64,000 nucleotides of DNA from Parasponia andersonii. Lineage: Eukaryota; Streptophyta; Magnoliopsida; Rosales; Cannabaceae. Shown in pieces: positions 11,275 through 23,938 of the stretch. Within the stretch, counting starts at the first letter, position 1. Each line of letters begins with the position of its first letter. The position numbers and the translations under genes were made by a program. Location: positions 91,439 to 155,438 of the forward strand of contig JXTB01000049.1 of the NCBI GenBank assembly GCA_002914805.1. The letters run 5' to 3'. The notes below the pieces were generated by a model that saw only the letters and a program-made list of their open reading frames with translations, was not told the origin of the DNA and searched no databases.

Positions 11275-11399
11275 CTGTGTGCTTCCTCAATTAATTTTTA
11301 TGACCAATGCATCATTATACGGATAATGGACTTCCCTTGCGTCCTGTTTTGTGAGGGTAATGTTTATGTCCGGTACTCGTTGAAGCTTGTGTGGTCGCT

Positions 11400-13316
11400 A
11401 CTCAAGATGCATGACATTAGTTAATGGCTGTTGTTAAGCTTCCCGTGTGTACCTGTCTTGAACCCATTTTCGAATCTCAGCCAACATGCGGTCCTCCAAA
11501 GATAGTTCGGACTTCGCATTGAATTTCTGGAGGTAGTTGTTGGTTTTCTTCTCACCTTTCGTCGTTTTGCCTGGTGTACTGCCATAATCACCTCTCTTTA
11601 ATCAGTCTTTCAATTTCATCCCTCAGGGTATAACAATTATTGGTATCATGTCCAATATCATTGTGATACTGGCAGAACTTGTTGGGGTCGCACTTTGCTC
11701 TGTCCCGTTTCATTGGTTCCGGTTGATGGTATCGCTCCTTCTGGTTTGTGACTGCATAGATATGATCTATGGCGCGTTTATTCAGTGTGATTGTTGAACC
11801 GCATGGGAACTCTTGAAATCTCCTGTTTTTTGGGTCTAGGCTGATTCTCCATCAACTGTTCATTACTCTTTTTATTTTTCTTATTACCGTTATTGTTGGT
11901 TATGATCGCATCTTTAGTTGCATCTTTCCTTCCTTCTTTCTTTGTCTTTTGAAGATTCTCGTGTGAAGATTCTACCCTCAGATGCTGACCAACCCTTCGG
12001 TAGAAGTCTTCTAGAGTTCTACATTCTCGCTTAAGTAATTCCTCCCAGAGTTTAGTTTCTGGTCGCACCCCAGCCATCATGAGAGTTAGAACTCCCCCCT
12101 CAGCTGGGTTGTTAACCTTTGCTAACTCTGAGGTGAATCGATTGAGATAAGATCGTAGAGTCTCCTCTGGACCTTGTCGAATTACAGACAAGCTAACAAG
12201 TGGAACAGTGAAATTCTTTGCAGCTTGGAAATGTCTCAGGAACGCCGTTTGAAGTTGTTGCCAGGACGAGATTGAGTCAGATTTGAGTCCTCAGAACCAC
12301 TTCTTTGCTGCCCCAGAGAGAGTTACAGCAAAACATCTGCAGCGTACATGATCATTGACACGATGGAGTTCCATCAAGTTGTTGAAGTGATCCATATGGT
12401 CCTGTGGATCAGTTTTCCCATCAAAAGTGTTTATGGTGGGAAGTCTGAATCCAGTAGGTAGGGTAGCAGCTCAAACTTCCTCACTAAATGGTAATTAACG
12501 ATACCCATCAGCGAGCTCATCATCCCAACCAGTAAGTGCATCTAATGCGATCCTTAAATTGTGAACATCGACGTTCAGAGGGAGAGCATTATCTCTTAGT
12601 GGTGGCAAGGGCGGTCTTTGATCGTTATCTCAATATATGGCGGGTTGGTCAAGTAGAGTCTTCTATGATCTATGAGAGGAATCCAGCGAAATAGTGCGAC
12701 AAGATCGGCTTTGGTCGTTATGATGCGATACAGATCGTTCATGGCTACATCGCCGCTCCAAGTATTGTCTTAGGTCTACAGGATCTTATCTCGACTCTCT
12801 GCTGATTCTTTCGAAGACACTTCTCGATGGCCATTTTCGTTCGCTGCTCAAGCGATCTTAACTATCAGTGGATTTGCGAGAAGGTTGTCCACGATCACGG
12901 CTAGTACTTGAACTCTCTGTACCAGATTCTGGAGGCAAGTTTGCGACTTTGCCTTTTCCTTTAGAGATGCGATCTTCATGACGCTCTTGCTGAGTTCTTG
13001 ACTGGTCGCGTCTCCTTGTCTCTAGGATCTGTATTCCTTTCTCAGCTAGTTGAACAGGACGTTCTTTGGGACGTTCGTGCTATGGTGAGGTCACCATCTA
13101 CCCTTCAGCAAGTCGTCGTAGGGAGACATTGATCTGGTTAGTGATTTGCTGAAGGTTCACCAGTGTCTCCTCCATAAGATCCTATCTCTGAGCAAGGTTT
13201 TTTAATGCGGTCATGGTAGGCTGATCTTGAGCAGGGTCTGCCTGTGCAGCAGTAGTGCTTTGGGGTTGGTTTTGGCTAGTTCCGGTGACCCTGGTAGTGT
13301 TTCTGGTATTTGCCAT
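11400..13316 (-). pseudogene. Gypsy gag
   Basis: The likely start is ATG at 13316-13314 (MANTRNTTRVTG), only about 60 bases inside the 5' LTR. The retrotransposon gag core is clear at 12191-11778 (QGPEETLRSYLNRF, LMMAGVRPETKLWEEL, RRVGQHLRVE). A knuckle-like CQYHNDIGHDTNNCYTLRDE follows near 11680-11610. The frame is broken by several stops (one near 13185 after LKNLAQR). Gag forms the particle and binds element RNA. Confidence 0.87.
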
Positions 13317-13363
13317 TATTTAAAAATTGAAATTTGACAAACTGTTTTGGCCGGAATAGCCAT

Positions 13364-13378
13364 CCTTCTAGCGTCAAT
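13364..13378 (-). other. Primer-binding site of the gypsy element
   Basis: On the minus strand ATTGACGCTAGAAGG follows the LTR end CCATCAACA directly. This is the expected position and resembles the TTGGCGC-type tRNA-complementary sites of Tat elements, with one or two changes. The tRNA was not matched by computation. Confidence 0.6.
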
Positions 13379-14094
13379 TGTTGATGGAAGTTTTGTCAAC
13401 AATAAATTTTAGAAAAAATTACGAGATGTGGCTTGTGTATAGGATTATTAATCAAAGTAAATAAAGAGGCAAAGATTTTATAGTGGTTCAGCCCCAAAAA
13501 AGATGAGCTTACATCCACTGTTTTTCACTATTTTCTGGAGAATTACAAGAACTCAAAATTATAATGTATTATCCAGAAAGAAGAAAAAAATAGTCTTAAG
13601 AGTTCCTTAGCTTCTCTAGATTCGAAAAAAGTCCTATCTCCCTCTCCCGAAACATTGAACTCCCTTTATATAGATGAGAGTAACTCAATGTTCCTAATTG
13701 TGAGAATGGGTAACTATACAATCGGGTAATACAATTTGAGTAACAATATAATTGGGTAATCACTTAAATTGGAAAACTGGTTGAACTTGAAAGAGAAACT
13801 TTTGTTTCCATTTCCTTGTAGGTTACCCGTTTGACGAAGCATAGACTAGTCTCCTTTTCATTCTGGTCGCACATAACCTATTCGGAGGAGGTCACACGTA
13901 ACTTATGCGGTGGAGGTCGCATCCAACCTATGTGGTAGAGATCGCATGCAATCCTTTCGGATGAGGTCGCACGTAACTTATGAGGTGGAGGTCGCATGCA
14001 ACTTATGCGGTGGAAGTCGCACGCAACCCTTTCGGATGAGGTCGCACTTAATCTTACTCATGGGACCTGATATAGGATTTTAGACCGCACAATA
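13379..14094 (-). repeat. Gypsy 5' LTR
   Basis: 716-bp partner of 2885-3600. TATATAAA on the minus strand at 13665-13672, U3 repeats at about 13865-14055. The outer end reads TATTGTGCGG on the minus strand, one change from TGTTGTGCGG, so the terminal TG is mutated. Followed by the target duplication GATTC at 14095-14099. Confidence 0.93.
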
Positions 14095-16514
14095 GATTCC
14101 ATATTCATAAATTCCACCAATTCACAGAATAGAGAATTTCTTACATTGTAAGTATGATATTACTTACCTCAATTCTAATCTTTCACGTGATTTTCTATGA
14201 AATACTCTCTGCTCAAGTTACAAATGATGTGTCCTAATATTTTCAAATAACAAGTTTCTTCCATTACTAACCAAGTGATACTACCATAATTAGTGTTCAA
14301 AACCTAACTCAAAAATAAATGAATAATTCTACATATAATTTCAAGCGAAAAGAATGTAAGACAAATATTATGCTTCTTTTATGAACATATGGAACACTTA
14401 TTTTATTTTATTTTAAGAGAAAGATATTTGTGAATTATAATTATACAGCACATTGATTATAACAAAAAGGAACATTGATTATAACAAAAAGGAATGAACT
14501 TAACTGTATAAATAAAGTTAATTGAGCTACTAAAATGAAAATTTAAAGATTAGTAGTTGATTCATCAAACATGTGACTTCTAAAGCCTATAAAGTAAACA
14601 TGGAGCCATGCAATTAATACTTGATTGAATAAATGACCGATCAAATTCATCACCTATAATTCTACCTGGTTAAACCCTATTCGTGGACCTCCACTAAGCA
14701 ATTTTTTTTTTAAAGATATAAGTATACGAATAAAATAGTTAGATAATGTATAAAATAATTACCCACTTCCAACGTAAAACAAAATTAAACAATGCCAGAA
14801 TAAAAGATTCAAAACTAGAGTCAAATACATGAACCGAGTTTAGTTAAAACTCCTCATTTTATAAATCACTTCTTTTCATTTTTCTCATATATATATAAGT
14901 ACAAACACATATATATGGATATTAATGATCTGTTATAGCAACATCTAAGCTTTCAAATATCATAAAGAACTCTCAAATAGATACGAAACCATGTTTAAAA
15001 AAATGAGAATAGTCGTAGCTTTCTCAAATATTGGCACAGACTAATAATATAAATATATTAATATACATACTCACGCAATTAACAAGAGAATTAACAACTA
15101 ATCAGACATATATCGAAAAGGTAGCACTAAATATTGGAATTCAAAGTAAATAGATAAATTACTTTTGAGATTCTCAAGAAAAAATACAACTTAGTTTACT
15201 AATATAATGGTAAGAGATGTACGGTTATGGAAATAGGATAAACTTCTAATTGAGTAAAGACGAGGAGTTTGAAGAACATATCTTTGGTGGTGGAGAAAAA
15301 TAGACATATAAGTTTATTTGGGGAATCGGCTGACTTAACTAAAGTTGGCCCTAATTTATTAATATTTTTTTAAAGCTATTATAATTTTACAAAAAAAAAA
15401 AACAGTTCATAGTATAAAGAAATAACTCATATGAATTTATGTTTAAGATATTAAAATTGGACTCATACTAAAATATAAATTGGAACATCTAGTTGTCATA
15501 AAAAGAAATATCATTAACTTACATTGAATATAAAAAAATACTCCGATAGTTTCAATACTTATAAAATGATTACTAATCAACTCGGTTATTCAGGTATGTT
15601 TAGCAATATGATAAGCAAAGTAACTATAAAAATGTTAGACTTAAACACATTAACTTATACCAATGAATAATAACTTATACCAATGAATAACTTTGTACTT
15701 TTGAGCATTTCACTGAAAAAAAAAAAAACTTCATAAATAAAGATTATAAAATAACCAATATACTAAAATAGATAGGCAAAAATATATGCACATAAATGAA
15801 TTAACATATAAAATGAAATGTTATGCAATTATATTATTATTGGTCCATTTAATTATGTGAGGACTTGAGTGTTAATTTTGAATTTGGAATATCACAAAAA
15901 GTATTCAAACCTAAATGAGAAAAAAAAAAAAAACAAACATAATCTTAATTTATTAATTAATAAACTTTAAGGGAAAAAATCAGTAATTTGGATTCATACT
16001 AATTGGACTTCGATATCTTCATTTTTATTGTTTGGAAAATGAGAAAATAAGAGAGAAAGGTGTGATTTTCTGAGGAAAAAAGAATAAGAAGAATTCTAAT
16101 ATAAGAGCAATGACGGATCAACACTGTATGACAAGATCTCCGATTTCAAGAAAGCTTTTTAGCCTATTCGACAAGGGTGATAGATTCGATCTCTATCTTT
16201 CCGTCTTTGTATAAATGTTTTTATCGATCAGATCTAGATTTCACAGATTCATGATTTTTTTTCCTCTTAAACTTGACTGTTGATTATCCTTTCCTATTGG
16301 CATTTTGAGCTTTTTTTTTTCATTTTTTTTGGTCTTAATTGCTTGAGATGAAGATGGAGTTTTTGATTGGTTATACTAGGATGTCTTGTTCTTGTTTAAT
16401 ATTTGTCTAAAATTTATCATCATCTTGAAGATGGCATTGTTTGCCTGCAGGTAAAATCTGCGAGAAAAAGATCACGCTAACCATATTTTCCTCTTTTCAT
16501 TTATCGGATTAGTT

Positions 16515-16517
<3 letters not shown>

Positions 16518-16554
<37 letters not shown>
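16518..16554. repeat. (TA)n/(GA)n microsatellite
   Basis: A TA run of about 28 bases followed by GAGAGAGAGG, read directly. Confidence 0.85.
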
Positions 16555-17153
16555 GGGTTCACAAACTAATAGTTATTTTTTTTATTTATTCATGAACATT
16601 TTTTTATTTGATTATAATCTAACGGATATATAATTTGAGTAGTTTGAAAAAAATGATAAAAAATAAATAATCATTATTTAATATTTTTTTCCCTCTTCAT
16701 TATTTAATCATAAAAAGATAAATGCGACTAATTTTAATTGACTAAAACAATACTAATAAACAGGTAAAAAAAAAAATACCTACTAGATTGGTGCACATGC
16801 ATGTATATTAACAAGACAATATTGAATACAAAAATGAAGTCCATAATTTTCAAAGTAATCGGATTATGTCATGAAAATTTTAAGCTTTTTATTATCTTTT
16901 TAAAATTCTCAATTTTTTCATACCTTATACCATATTTCATGCAAAAAAAGGCCAATTATGCCCTTTAAAAATGTCTCACCCATACTCTTGTGACCACTTC
17001 TGTTAAAAATTTAACACCCATTAATATATTAGTGTTAATTACTATGAATTTGCAAATTCCGGGATCTAATTGCCCAGAAAACGTAAGGGGCCACATTATC
17101 AATCCACGACAATTTCATAGGTAACCATGCAAAAACCTCAAAAAAAAAAAAAA

Positions 17154-17210
17154 NNNNNNNNNNNNNNNNNNNNNNNNNNNNNNNNNNNNNNNNNNNNNNN
17201 NNNNNNNNNN
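17154..17210. other. Assembly gap, 57 N
   Basis: 57 unknown bases directly after a poly-A tract, so probably a sequencing break at a homopolymer. Confidence 0.99.
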
Positions 17211-17690
17211 TTATATATTTTATGAGTTTAAAGAGTAAAATTATATTTTTTTTAATAACTAAAATTCTAATTTTGACTAAAGGTGTGGACTCATTCTTAT
17301 TTGTTAGGAAAATATTAATTGAAAGTTTAATTTAATATAAATGAAAAAGTCTAAGTTTTTTTTTAATTAAAGACTAAAAGTTATGGTTTCTTCTGTTTTT
17401 TTTTTTAATATTATTTCTTCCTCTATATAAACTATTTCATCAATATTAGTTGGGTTGGCAACCTTTTCTCCCTAAATGAAAAAATAAAATAAAAGAAAGA
17501 TCCGCGTACTTTGTAAAATGAACATCTACTAAACATCAGATGTAATATCATGTACTATATATATTAATACATTTCGATATTTTCAGGAATTAGCGTTTTC
17601 TTTTTTTAAAAAAAAAGGGTTTAGGGAATATTTTTTATGACATCGTAACAAAGAAGAAACAAATGATTTATCCATTCGACCTAAAAAAAA

Positions 17691-17692
17691 TG

Positions 17693-17731
<39 letters not shown>
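17691..17731. repeat. (TTA)n microsatellite upstream of presenilin
   Basis: About thirteen TTA/ATT units, ending roughly 260 bases before the presenilin start codon; it may lie in the promoter or 5' UTR. Confidence 0.85.
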
Positions 17732-17990
17732 GAGATTTATGGCGTTAGAAGAAGACAAGTAAAGAGAGAGAAGGAAAAAGGCAATTACCATTTGAGTATA
17801 GCCAAGATGAACGGTAGAAACTCCTTCTTTGTCATCATCAGACTTCATTCGACGGTACTAAGCAGCCACCGGTCAACGAACCTAAACTTCCAAATCTTTC
17901 AAGTCTTGCCTTGAGAATATACCCAACGATCCCAACCAACCAAATCTGAAAGACCCATCAACCAAATTTGATCCAGTTCTGGAACACCCA

Positions 17991-19268
17991 ATGGCCCAAA
18001 ACCAAAGACCCTCAACCATTCTCGAATCCTTAGGCGAAGAGCTTATCAGAATCATAACCCCCGTCTCAATATGCATGTTCATGGTGGTTCTCTTGGTCTC
18101 CATTCTGAGCTCAGACACTTCGTCTTCCTCGGCCAATTTCAGCACAATGGCCACCATGGCCTACTCCGAGTCGAGCTCAGACTCCTCCTGGGACAAATTT
18201 GTAGGTGCCCTTTTGAATTCACTTGTGTTTGTGGCCGTTGTCACTGTTGTCACCTTCGTTCTTGTCCTCCTTTTCTACCTTAGATGCACCAAGTTCTTGA
18301 AACTCTACATGGGTTTTTCTTCTTTTCTTGTTTTGATGTTTATGGGTGGTCAGATCGCTGTGTTTCTGATTCAAGATTTTGGTATCCCTATTGATTGTGT
18401 CACATTTTTAGTAGCATTGTTTAATTTTGCTGTGGTGGGTGTTTTGGCTGTGTTCATGTCAAAAATGGCAATTTTTGTGACACAAGGATATTTAGTTGTT
18501 ATTGGAATGTTGGTTGCTTATTGGTTCACTCTTTTGCCTGAATGGACTACTTGGGTGCTCTTAGTTGCCATGGCACTGTATGATCTTGCTGCAGTTTTAT
18601 TGCCTGTTGGGCCATTGAGAATCTTAGTTGAGCTTGCGATATCTAGAGATGAAGATCTCCCTGCTTTGGTTTATGAGGCTCGGCCGGTGACAAATAATGA
18701 CTCTGGTGTGGTTCAAAGAAGGGTATGGAGAGATAGGAGGAATGATAGTTCAAATAGCGGGGCTGATTCTGATTTTAGTGCAGATTCTGTTTTGGATGGA
18801 AGTGAGAATCATTGGATAAGCTCCAATTTGAATGTAGATTCGAATTCGAATTCAAATCTGGGCGAGCGTAATGTTCCGAGCTTGGTGAGAGCGGAAGAGA
18901 GGCAAGTTGTGGAGAGAAATTCAGAGCTTGCGGCTCCATTACTTGAACAAAGAATAAACATCCCGCGGATTGAACAAGAAAACGTTGTGTCAACTGAGAA
19001 TATGGTGCTGGAGGGAATTGGGTTGGGTTCATCTGGTGCAATCNTGTTGGTTGGGAGGGCAGCAATGTATGACTTTATGACGGTTTATGCATGTTATCTT
19101 GCTATTATAGCTGGTCTTGGTGTCACTTTGGTGCTATTGGCTGTATACCAGAAAGCTTTGCCAGCTCTTCCAGTGTCTATAATGCTGGGTGTACTGTTTT
19201 ATTTCCTGACCCGGTTCGTGCTTGAAGTTTTCATTGTAGAATGTTCTTTGAACCTCTTGATGTTCTAG
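17991..19268 (+). CDS. Presenilin (gamma-secretase-type GxGD aspartyl protease), assembly-damaged
   Basis: Catalytic subunit of the gamma-secretase-type intramembrane protease, a multi-pass membrane protein of the endomembrane system. Single-exon, as in Arabidopsis presenilins. The start at 17991 gives [20 protein letters not shown], the usual plant N-terminus. Hydrophobic segments: residues 21-40, 70-97, 104-127, 136-158, 161-180, 186-205. The first catalytic Asp is in ALYD (Y197-D198). A Ser/Asn-rich acidic loop spans about 220-340, and the PAL motif is at 391-393 in YQKALPALP. The second catalytic motif GLGD, expected right after SSGAI, is absent. At that point there is one N (19044) and the text jumps from SSGAI to [10 protein letters not shown], about 12 residues short of the family. 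I read this as an assembly collapse rather than a real active-site loss. 425 codons as given. Confidence 0.93.
   Translation: MAQNQRPSTILESLGEELIRIITPVSICMFMVVLLVSILSSDTSSSSANFSTMATMAYSESSSDSSWDKFVGALLNSLVFVAVVTVVTFVLVLLFYLRCTKFLKLYMGFSSFLVLMFMGGQIAVFLIQDFGIPIDCVTFLVALFNFAVVGVLAVFMSKMAIFVTQGYLVVIGMLVAYWFTLLPEWTTWVLLVAMALYDLAAVLLPVGPLRILVELAISRDEDLPALVYEARPVTNNDSGVVQRRVWRDRRNDSSNSGADSDFSADSVLDGSENHWISSNLNVDSNSNSNLGERNVPSLVRAEERQVVERNSELAAPLLEQRINIPRIEQENVVSTENMVLEGIGLGSSGAIXLVGRAAMYDFMTVYACYLAIIAGLGVTLVLLAVYQKALPALPVSIMLGVLFYFLTRFVLEVFIVECSLNLLMF
19044..19044. other. Single-N assembly gap in presenilin
   Basis: One N sits where a stretch of about 36 bases coding for the GLGD-containing part of a transmembrane helix is expected. 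The frame is kept on both sides. Confidence 0.9.
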
Positions 19269-19452
19269 AAATATTATCTATGTCATTGAATTTTGATGCT
19301 AAAGCCACTAATTATCAGAGTACATCGTAAAATTGATGTTTAGTCTTGCAACTCATACTCTTTACACCAGCTGGTTCGTATTCTACGTCCATTTCATTTA
19401 GTTTGCTTGGTTCATAACATTGTAAAATTTGTAAAAGCAAGCCACTTTTCTC

Positions 19453-19458
19453 AATAAA
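19453..19458 (+). terminator. Candidate poly(A) signal of presenilin
   Basis: AATAAA about 185 bases after the stop, in TCTCAATAAAGACTTG. Position fits a plant 3' UTR; not proven. Confidence 0.45.
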
Positions 19459-19459
19459 G

Positions 19460-21890
19460 ACTTGAGCTTGAGCATCTCTCATGTGCGGCTTAAACAATCA
19501 GATAATGGATTCTCCATTCCTCGAATTAATTTAGGAAACCAAACATAGCAGAGGCTATGGGACTGGTTTGATGGGGCATTGTTTCGTTAAAATGTAGAGT
19601 GTTGCAGCTCATAGGCATGTGAAGAAGCAAAAAGGAGACAATCCATGGGGAATAAGGTTTTTGTGTATGAATACTTGGGACAAGAATAAGGGCCTTTAGC
19701 TCGTCATTTTTCTTTGTTTAATTATTCACCTACTGGAGGTAAGAAAGCAGACATAAATAGCACTAATTTATGTTAGCATGTCATTTTTACCGGACATGTA
19801 CCAGTGCACCAGATGTTGATTGTTTTAGCTAGCAGTTGCATGTTAAGAGGTATTTGCTGTTATCCTTTGCACTGGTTTTGAACTTTTGTGCGTATTCTGA
19901 ACTGTATTTGGCTAAAGCTAGACACAAGTGATTCATTTGATGGATACTAAAGTAACCGTCGTCCTCATTTGTGAATTCTTGTCGTTTATCTGAACTTTCC
20001 GCTCTAAATTGTTCGCTATAAGAATGTCAAGTTAATTTCGGGAGTGTAGTCTGCAAAGTTTTTGGCTAAGATATGGATGCTACGTAATTCATTTGATATG
20101 TCCTGAAAGTAGATCAATCACAAACGTCATTCAATAGGTACATAATTTCAGTCTCCTTGATCGAGCCTAGTTCTGTCATCTTTTTGCTTTGAGATGCTGC
20201 ATTGCCACTTCAGTTTCCGAAGTAGCTGTTGTAGTAAATTTTAGCTAGATGCATATGTTAAGGCAATGCAAACAGCTGTGATACTGATATTTGTAATTTG
20301 TAGAGATTATAGAGAATTCAATCAAGTATTTCAGACAAAACATTGGCATATCTAAAGTTTGCTGCCTTTTTTTTTTTTTCCTCCCAACCAATATTGAGTG
20401 GTCCTCCTGCTGAACATATGATCTTTGGAAGCATGAAACCAGTGTATTGATTGATAGGCCCTACGAGGGTTCGAATGGGAGACCTCATAGGAGCAAATGA
20501 TGGACCTGACTATTCAACCTACCCTCATTGGTGTCACATCTTAGCTTATCAAACCCAACATAACATGGTGAAAAAAAAAATGATTTACTTGCGGAAATAC
20601 TTCAGATCACAGTCAAAGTTCAAAAAGTTGATGGTATCTTATTACTCTACGGCAGAGCCCCTTCTTGTCAAAGATATGATGGCAGGTGGGGGGCACAGAA
20701 AATTGTCTGGTAATTGGGTTGACTCTTGGGGTGCATCTTGATCTTTTCGAATAATATCCCTCATGAAAGCTATTGACTTATATGGGCAGTCACAATTGAT
20801 GGAAAAATAAGGCCTTTATTGTTAGCTGATCCAGCATAAGATATCCTTTAAGGCTTCCTTCTCGGTACATGATCACAGGATCTCTGATCTAGAATTGTAA
20901 AGAGCTGCGTAATGTCTTAATCTCTTTGGTTGTTTGGTCTGTAAATGAAAAGGGTGCTTGTAAGTTGTGATTATTCAGATATGGCTGCTAAAATCTCTTG
21001 TGGAGACGGTTTTTCAACCCTGCATTTTGGAAGGACTTGTACATAAAGTTGGAAAAAAAAAATAGGAAAATAGTAGTTGCCCATTTTGCTGTATTGTTTG
21101 TTGTACAGAGACATAGTTGTGCATTGTATTGTTGACTAATATTAGCAAAAGTAGTCGGTCTTAAGATGCTACTCATCAAGCATCTATGATCAGCAGAAGA
21201 AATCAATACACTGAATGGGGATTATAGGAGCCTTACTAGTCAAAAGATACCTAATTATTTCTGGAAAATTGATAAGGAAGTCTTTGTTTTTTTTTCCCCC
21301 CTGATAAATAATCAGCTACTCGAGAAGGCTAAATATGTAGGTACATGCCCAATTTCTAAGTCTTAAAAAACAAGTTAAAATTGTTGGTTTGGCTTTTTGG
21401 AAAAAATTGACTTAATTGTCTCATATTTGTGATACAAAGATCATTAACTACTTTCTTGATCACAAGATTGGGAAATTGACCCACACAACATGTTTGCATA
21501 AAATATGCAATGAACAACAAATGTTGGAAAGTGACCTTTATTATTGATTAATTATTTCAGGTGACAATTCTGAAGAAGGCAAGCATTACCTATTTTTTAA
21601 GTCTAGAGCAGAAATTAAAAAGCATGAATTTTGAGCACAAAACACGTTGGGAAATATCTCAGAAAGAACTTGTGGAAAGTGACCTTCGGATAGCACACGC
21701 TTTATAATGTCATTTCAGTTTTCGGTCCTACTTTGTATAGTAATTTATTATACTTTCTTCCCATGGGGAGTGATTTCAGAACAGGATTTTAAAAAGGAAA
21801 AACACTTTCAAAAGCTTAATATGTAGTTCTAATGGGAAAAACCTCCCATCCGTACTCACTCATCCATGTAATAAATCGTAACGGGAATGA
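19460..21890. other. Intergenic region downstream of presenilin
   Basis: No gene recognised. A 96-codon ORF at 20451-20741 has no known motif and lies in a sequence with GGGTTCGAATGGGAGACC, which looks like dispersed repeat sequence rather than coding DNA. Confidence 0.4.
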
Positions 21891-22890
21891 GAATTCATGT
21901 TTAGTTGGAATAGGCTTTGAAATGACGCCAAATGGACATATGATTAATAGTAATTTGGACTCAAATAACTTTTCAAGGAATTTTAAAAAATGACATTTTT
22001 AGTAGTATTCTCCATGTAATTTGTAACAAAAAAAATTATTAATCTTTTAGAACTAATAAGTGGTTATAGATTATGACCCTTTATTACACAAAGTCACACG
22101 GTATTATAATATTACTAAAAAATCAATTTTCAAAATATTACTAAAAAAAATTATTTTAGTCCAAATTACTACGACTTACGTCAATTTTCTAATGCACATT
22201 CTAAGTTTGCTTTGGACTTTAAAATAAGAAAAATCATTCTTTTGGAATCGTAATTCTTTCTTAAAAGTTAATAAATGAAAATTCCACTATTTAGATAACT
22301 TATTTCAAACTTAACTTTCCCTCTTTACCGTACATATATACCAAAAAATAAGAATATTTTTATTGGTATCATATTTATTCTATTATATTCCATTAGTTCA
22401 AGTATATAATAGAATATTACCCATATTCCTATTCTAATTTTATTCCATTATGATTTTCATTACTATTATAATTCTATTCTACCAAATAAGACATAAATGA
22501 TGTTTGATTTGTTGGAGCAGACTATATAATAGAATTTTCATTCATGTACAACAAAATTTTTATTGTTTGATTTGGAATTTGACGAAGGAATTATTACTCA
22601 CTTAATCACCATTCTATCGAGTCACAATTCCTGCTCAATAGCTAAGGATAATAATTCTATAATCCTTACCTACTTTATTTTCTCAACAAAGACTCTAAAA
22701 TATAAAAGTGTTTTGCCAACATAATATTTATTCTATTTTTTTCAACTAATTATAATAAATAATATCATTCAAGTTTTATTCTAATTCCATTTTTCTTACT
22801 ATCCTTATTTAATATTCTAATCCAATTCCTTTTACAATTCTCAATTTCAATACAATTCTTATTCCATTCAATAAAACCAAACATGAGGAT
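21890..22890. repeat. MITE-like AT-rich element
   Basis: The left end (GAGAATTCATGTTTAGTTGGAATAGG near 21890) and the right end (CCATTCAATAAAACCAAACATGAGG, reversed) are imperfect inverted repeats around an ATGTTTGGTT-like core. An internal copy of ATGATGTTTGATTTG near 22500 suggests a composite. No transposase coding seen. Target duplication not established. Confidence 0.35.
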
Positions 22891-23182
22891 TTCTTTCTCA
22901 TTTCTTGGTATATTGACTTGTGCATTTAGGCCATGTTTACCAATATGTAATAGAGAATAAATGAAAGATGAATCTTTTTGTTTTATGTTTTCATATACCA
23001 ATTATATACACATGAAAAAGAATCCTAACCTTCTCCACTCATTGTTTTTTATTCCCCTTTATTCCTTTCTACTCATTAGTTTTTACAGATCAATGAAAGT
23101 GGCCTTGTTAGATGATATTAGGATTGTAAATAAACCAAATAGAAACCCTAAATCATCTATGCTAAATTGACAGGTTAGGGTT

Positions 23183-23593
23183 TGTTGAATATACTTGAGT
23201 CCATGGCTAATCTGTAGAAGATTAGAGATAGAGAGACCGAAGGTGGAAGCGTGAACAAGAGATGATAATTAGAGGGGTTTAATCTTCTACAGCCTAATCC
23301 CTAATGCCACTCAGATGGAGTTCTCTGTAACTAATAGTGGGTTACAGAGAATTGAGCATATGTGAAATTGGATTGCATGGACCATAACCCTAATAGGTTA
23401 TTTAAATAGTCCCGGTTGGGTATCCATCAAACCCAACAGAGTGACTAACATAGTATCTACATTGATATCCATACCCAATTAGATATTCTGACCTAGCTTT
23501 ATTTAATCACTTATTGCATCCTTATGAAATACTATGGCCCAATACAATTATTTTATATATGTGGCCTAACATAGGAAATACAATTTCCTAACA
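23183..23593 (-). repeat. Copia 3' LTR
   Basis: On the minus strand it starts TGTTAGGAAATTG right after the polypurine stretch CAAATGGGAGAT (plus 23594-23605) and ends ATATTCAACA. About 411 bases. A TATTTAAATA box lies near 23398-23407 (minus). Confidence 0.8.
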
Positions 23594-23938
23594 ATCTCCC
23601 ATTTGCGTCACATATTCATTGTACACAATTATATTGTAAATTGAAGTATGACCATAAAATTATCGTATTATTCCTGAATATCCCTGAAGCTGCAATCCCA
23701 TCCATCAGATATATCAATATGAAACCAAAGCCATCGTCATTACATTTATTTGGATAGCTCTAGAACTCTCAATGATCACTGTACTAATATACCTGAATAA
23801 TATAGATCGAGAATGCAATGTGGTATAGAAATTATATGTAATATGATTTACCGTACCTATTTCTAACTAGTCCTCCTTAAACTTTATTGAGATCGACCTT
23901 GGTCTTTCCTCTTTAGTGCATTACCGTAAACTTTATTG

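Larger units (their letters stand above)
2885..14094 (-). mobile_element. Near-complete Ty3-gypsy (Tat-type) LTR retrotransposon
   Basis: Bounded by two 716-bp LTRs (2885-3600 and 13379-14094) in the same orientation, each running TG...CA-like, and flanked by the 5-bp duplication GATTC (2880-2884 and 14095-14099). Coding runs on the minus strand: gag from 13316, CCHC-like knuckle near 11650, protease 11274-10846, RT 10420 to about 9850, RNase H 9135-8632, integrase 8475-7664. The sequence next to the left LTR reads as a polypurine tract on the minus strand, and a primer-binding site abuts the right LTR. A long region with an antisense ORF separates integrase from the 3' LTR. This layout, with RNase H before integrase and an antisense ORF, is known for the Tat/Retand/RIRE2 group. 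The LTRs differ at roughly 50-55 sites by my hand count (about 7-8%), and all coding domains carry stops, so the copy looks inactive and not very recent. Confidence 0.93.
14095..17690. other. AT-rich intergenic region
   Basis: No gene seen. Contains many A/T homopolymers and short repeats such as the doubled GGAACATTGATTATAACAAAAA at about 14447-14493. A dinucleotide TA array is at about 16518-16545, followed by GA. A short ORF near 16108 (MTDQHCMTRSPISRK...) has no recognised relatives. Confidence 0.5.

Noticed and set aside
18775..19065. Minus-strand ORF opposite presenilin
   Set aside because: Shadow of the Ser/Asn-rich presenilin loop, with no independent signal.
20451..20741. ORF of 96 codons and a GGTTCGAAT tRNA B-box-like motif
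   Set aside because: No A box or cloverleaf fits around it and the ORF has no known family; it looks like dispersed repeat text.
22930..23105. Possible 170-bp MITE with GGCCATGTTTACC end
   Set aside because: The facing end (TTTTTACAGATCAATGAAAGTGGCC) matches too poorly to claim terminal inverted repeats.
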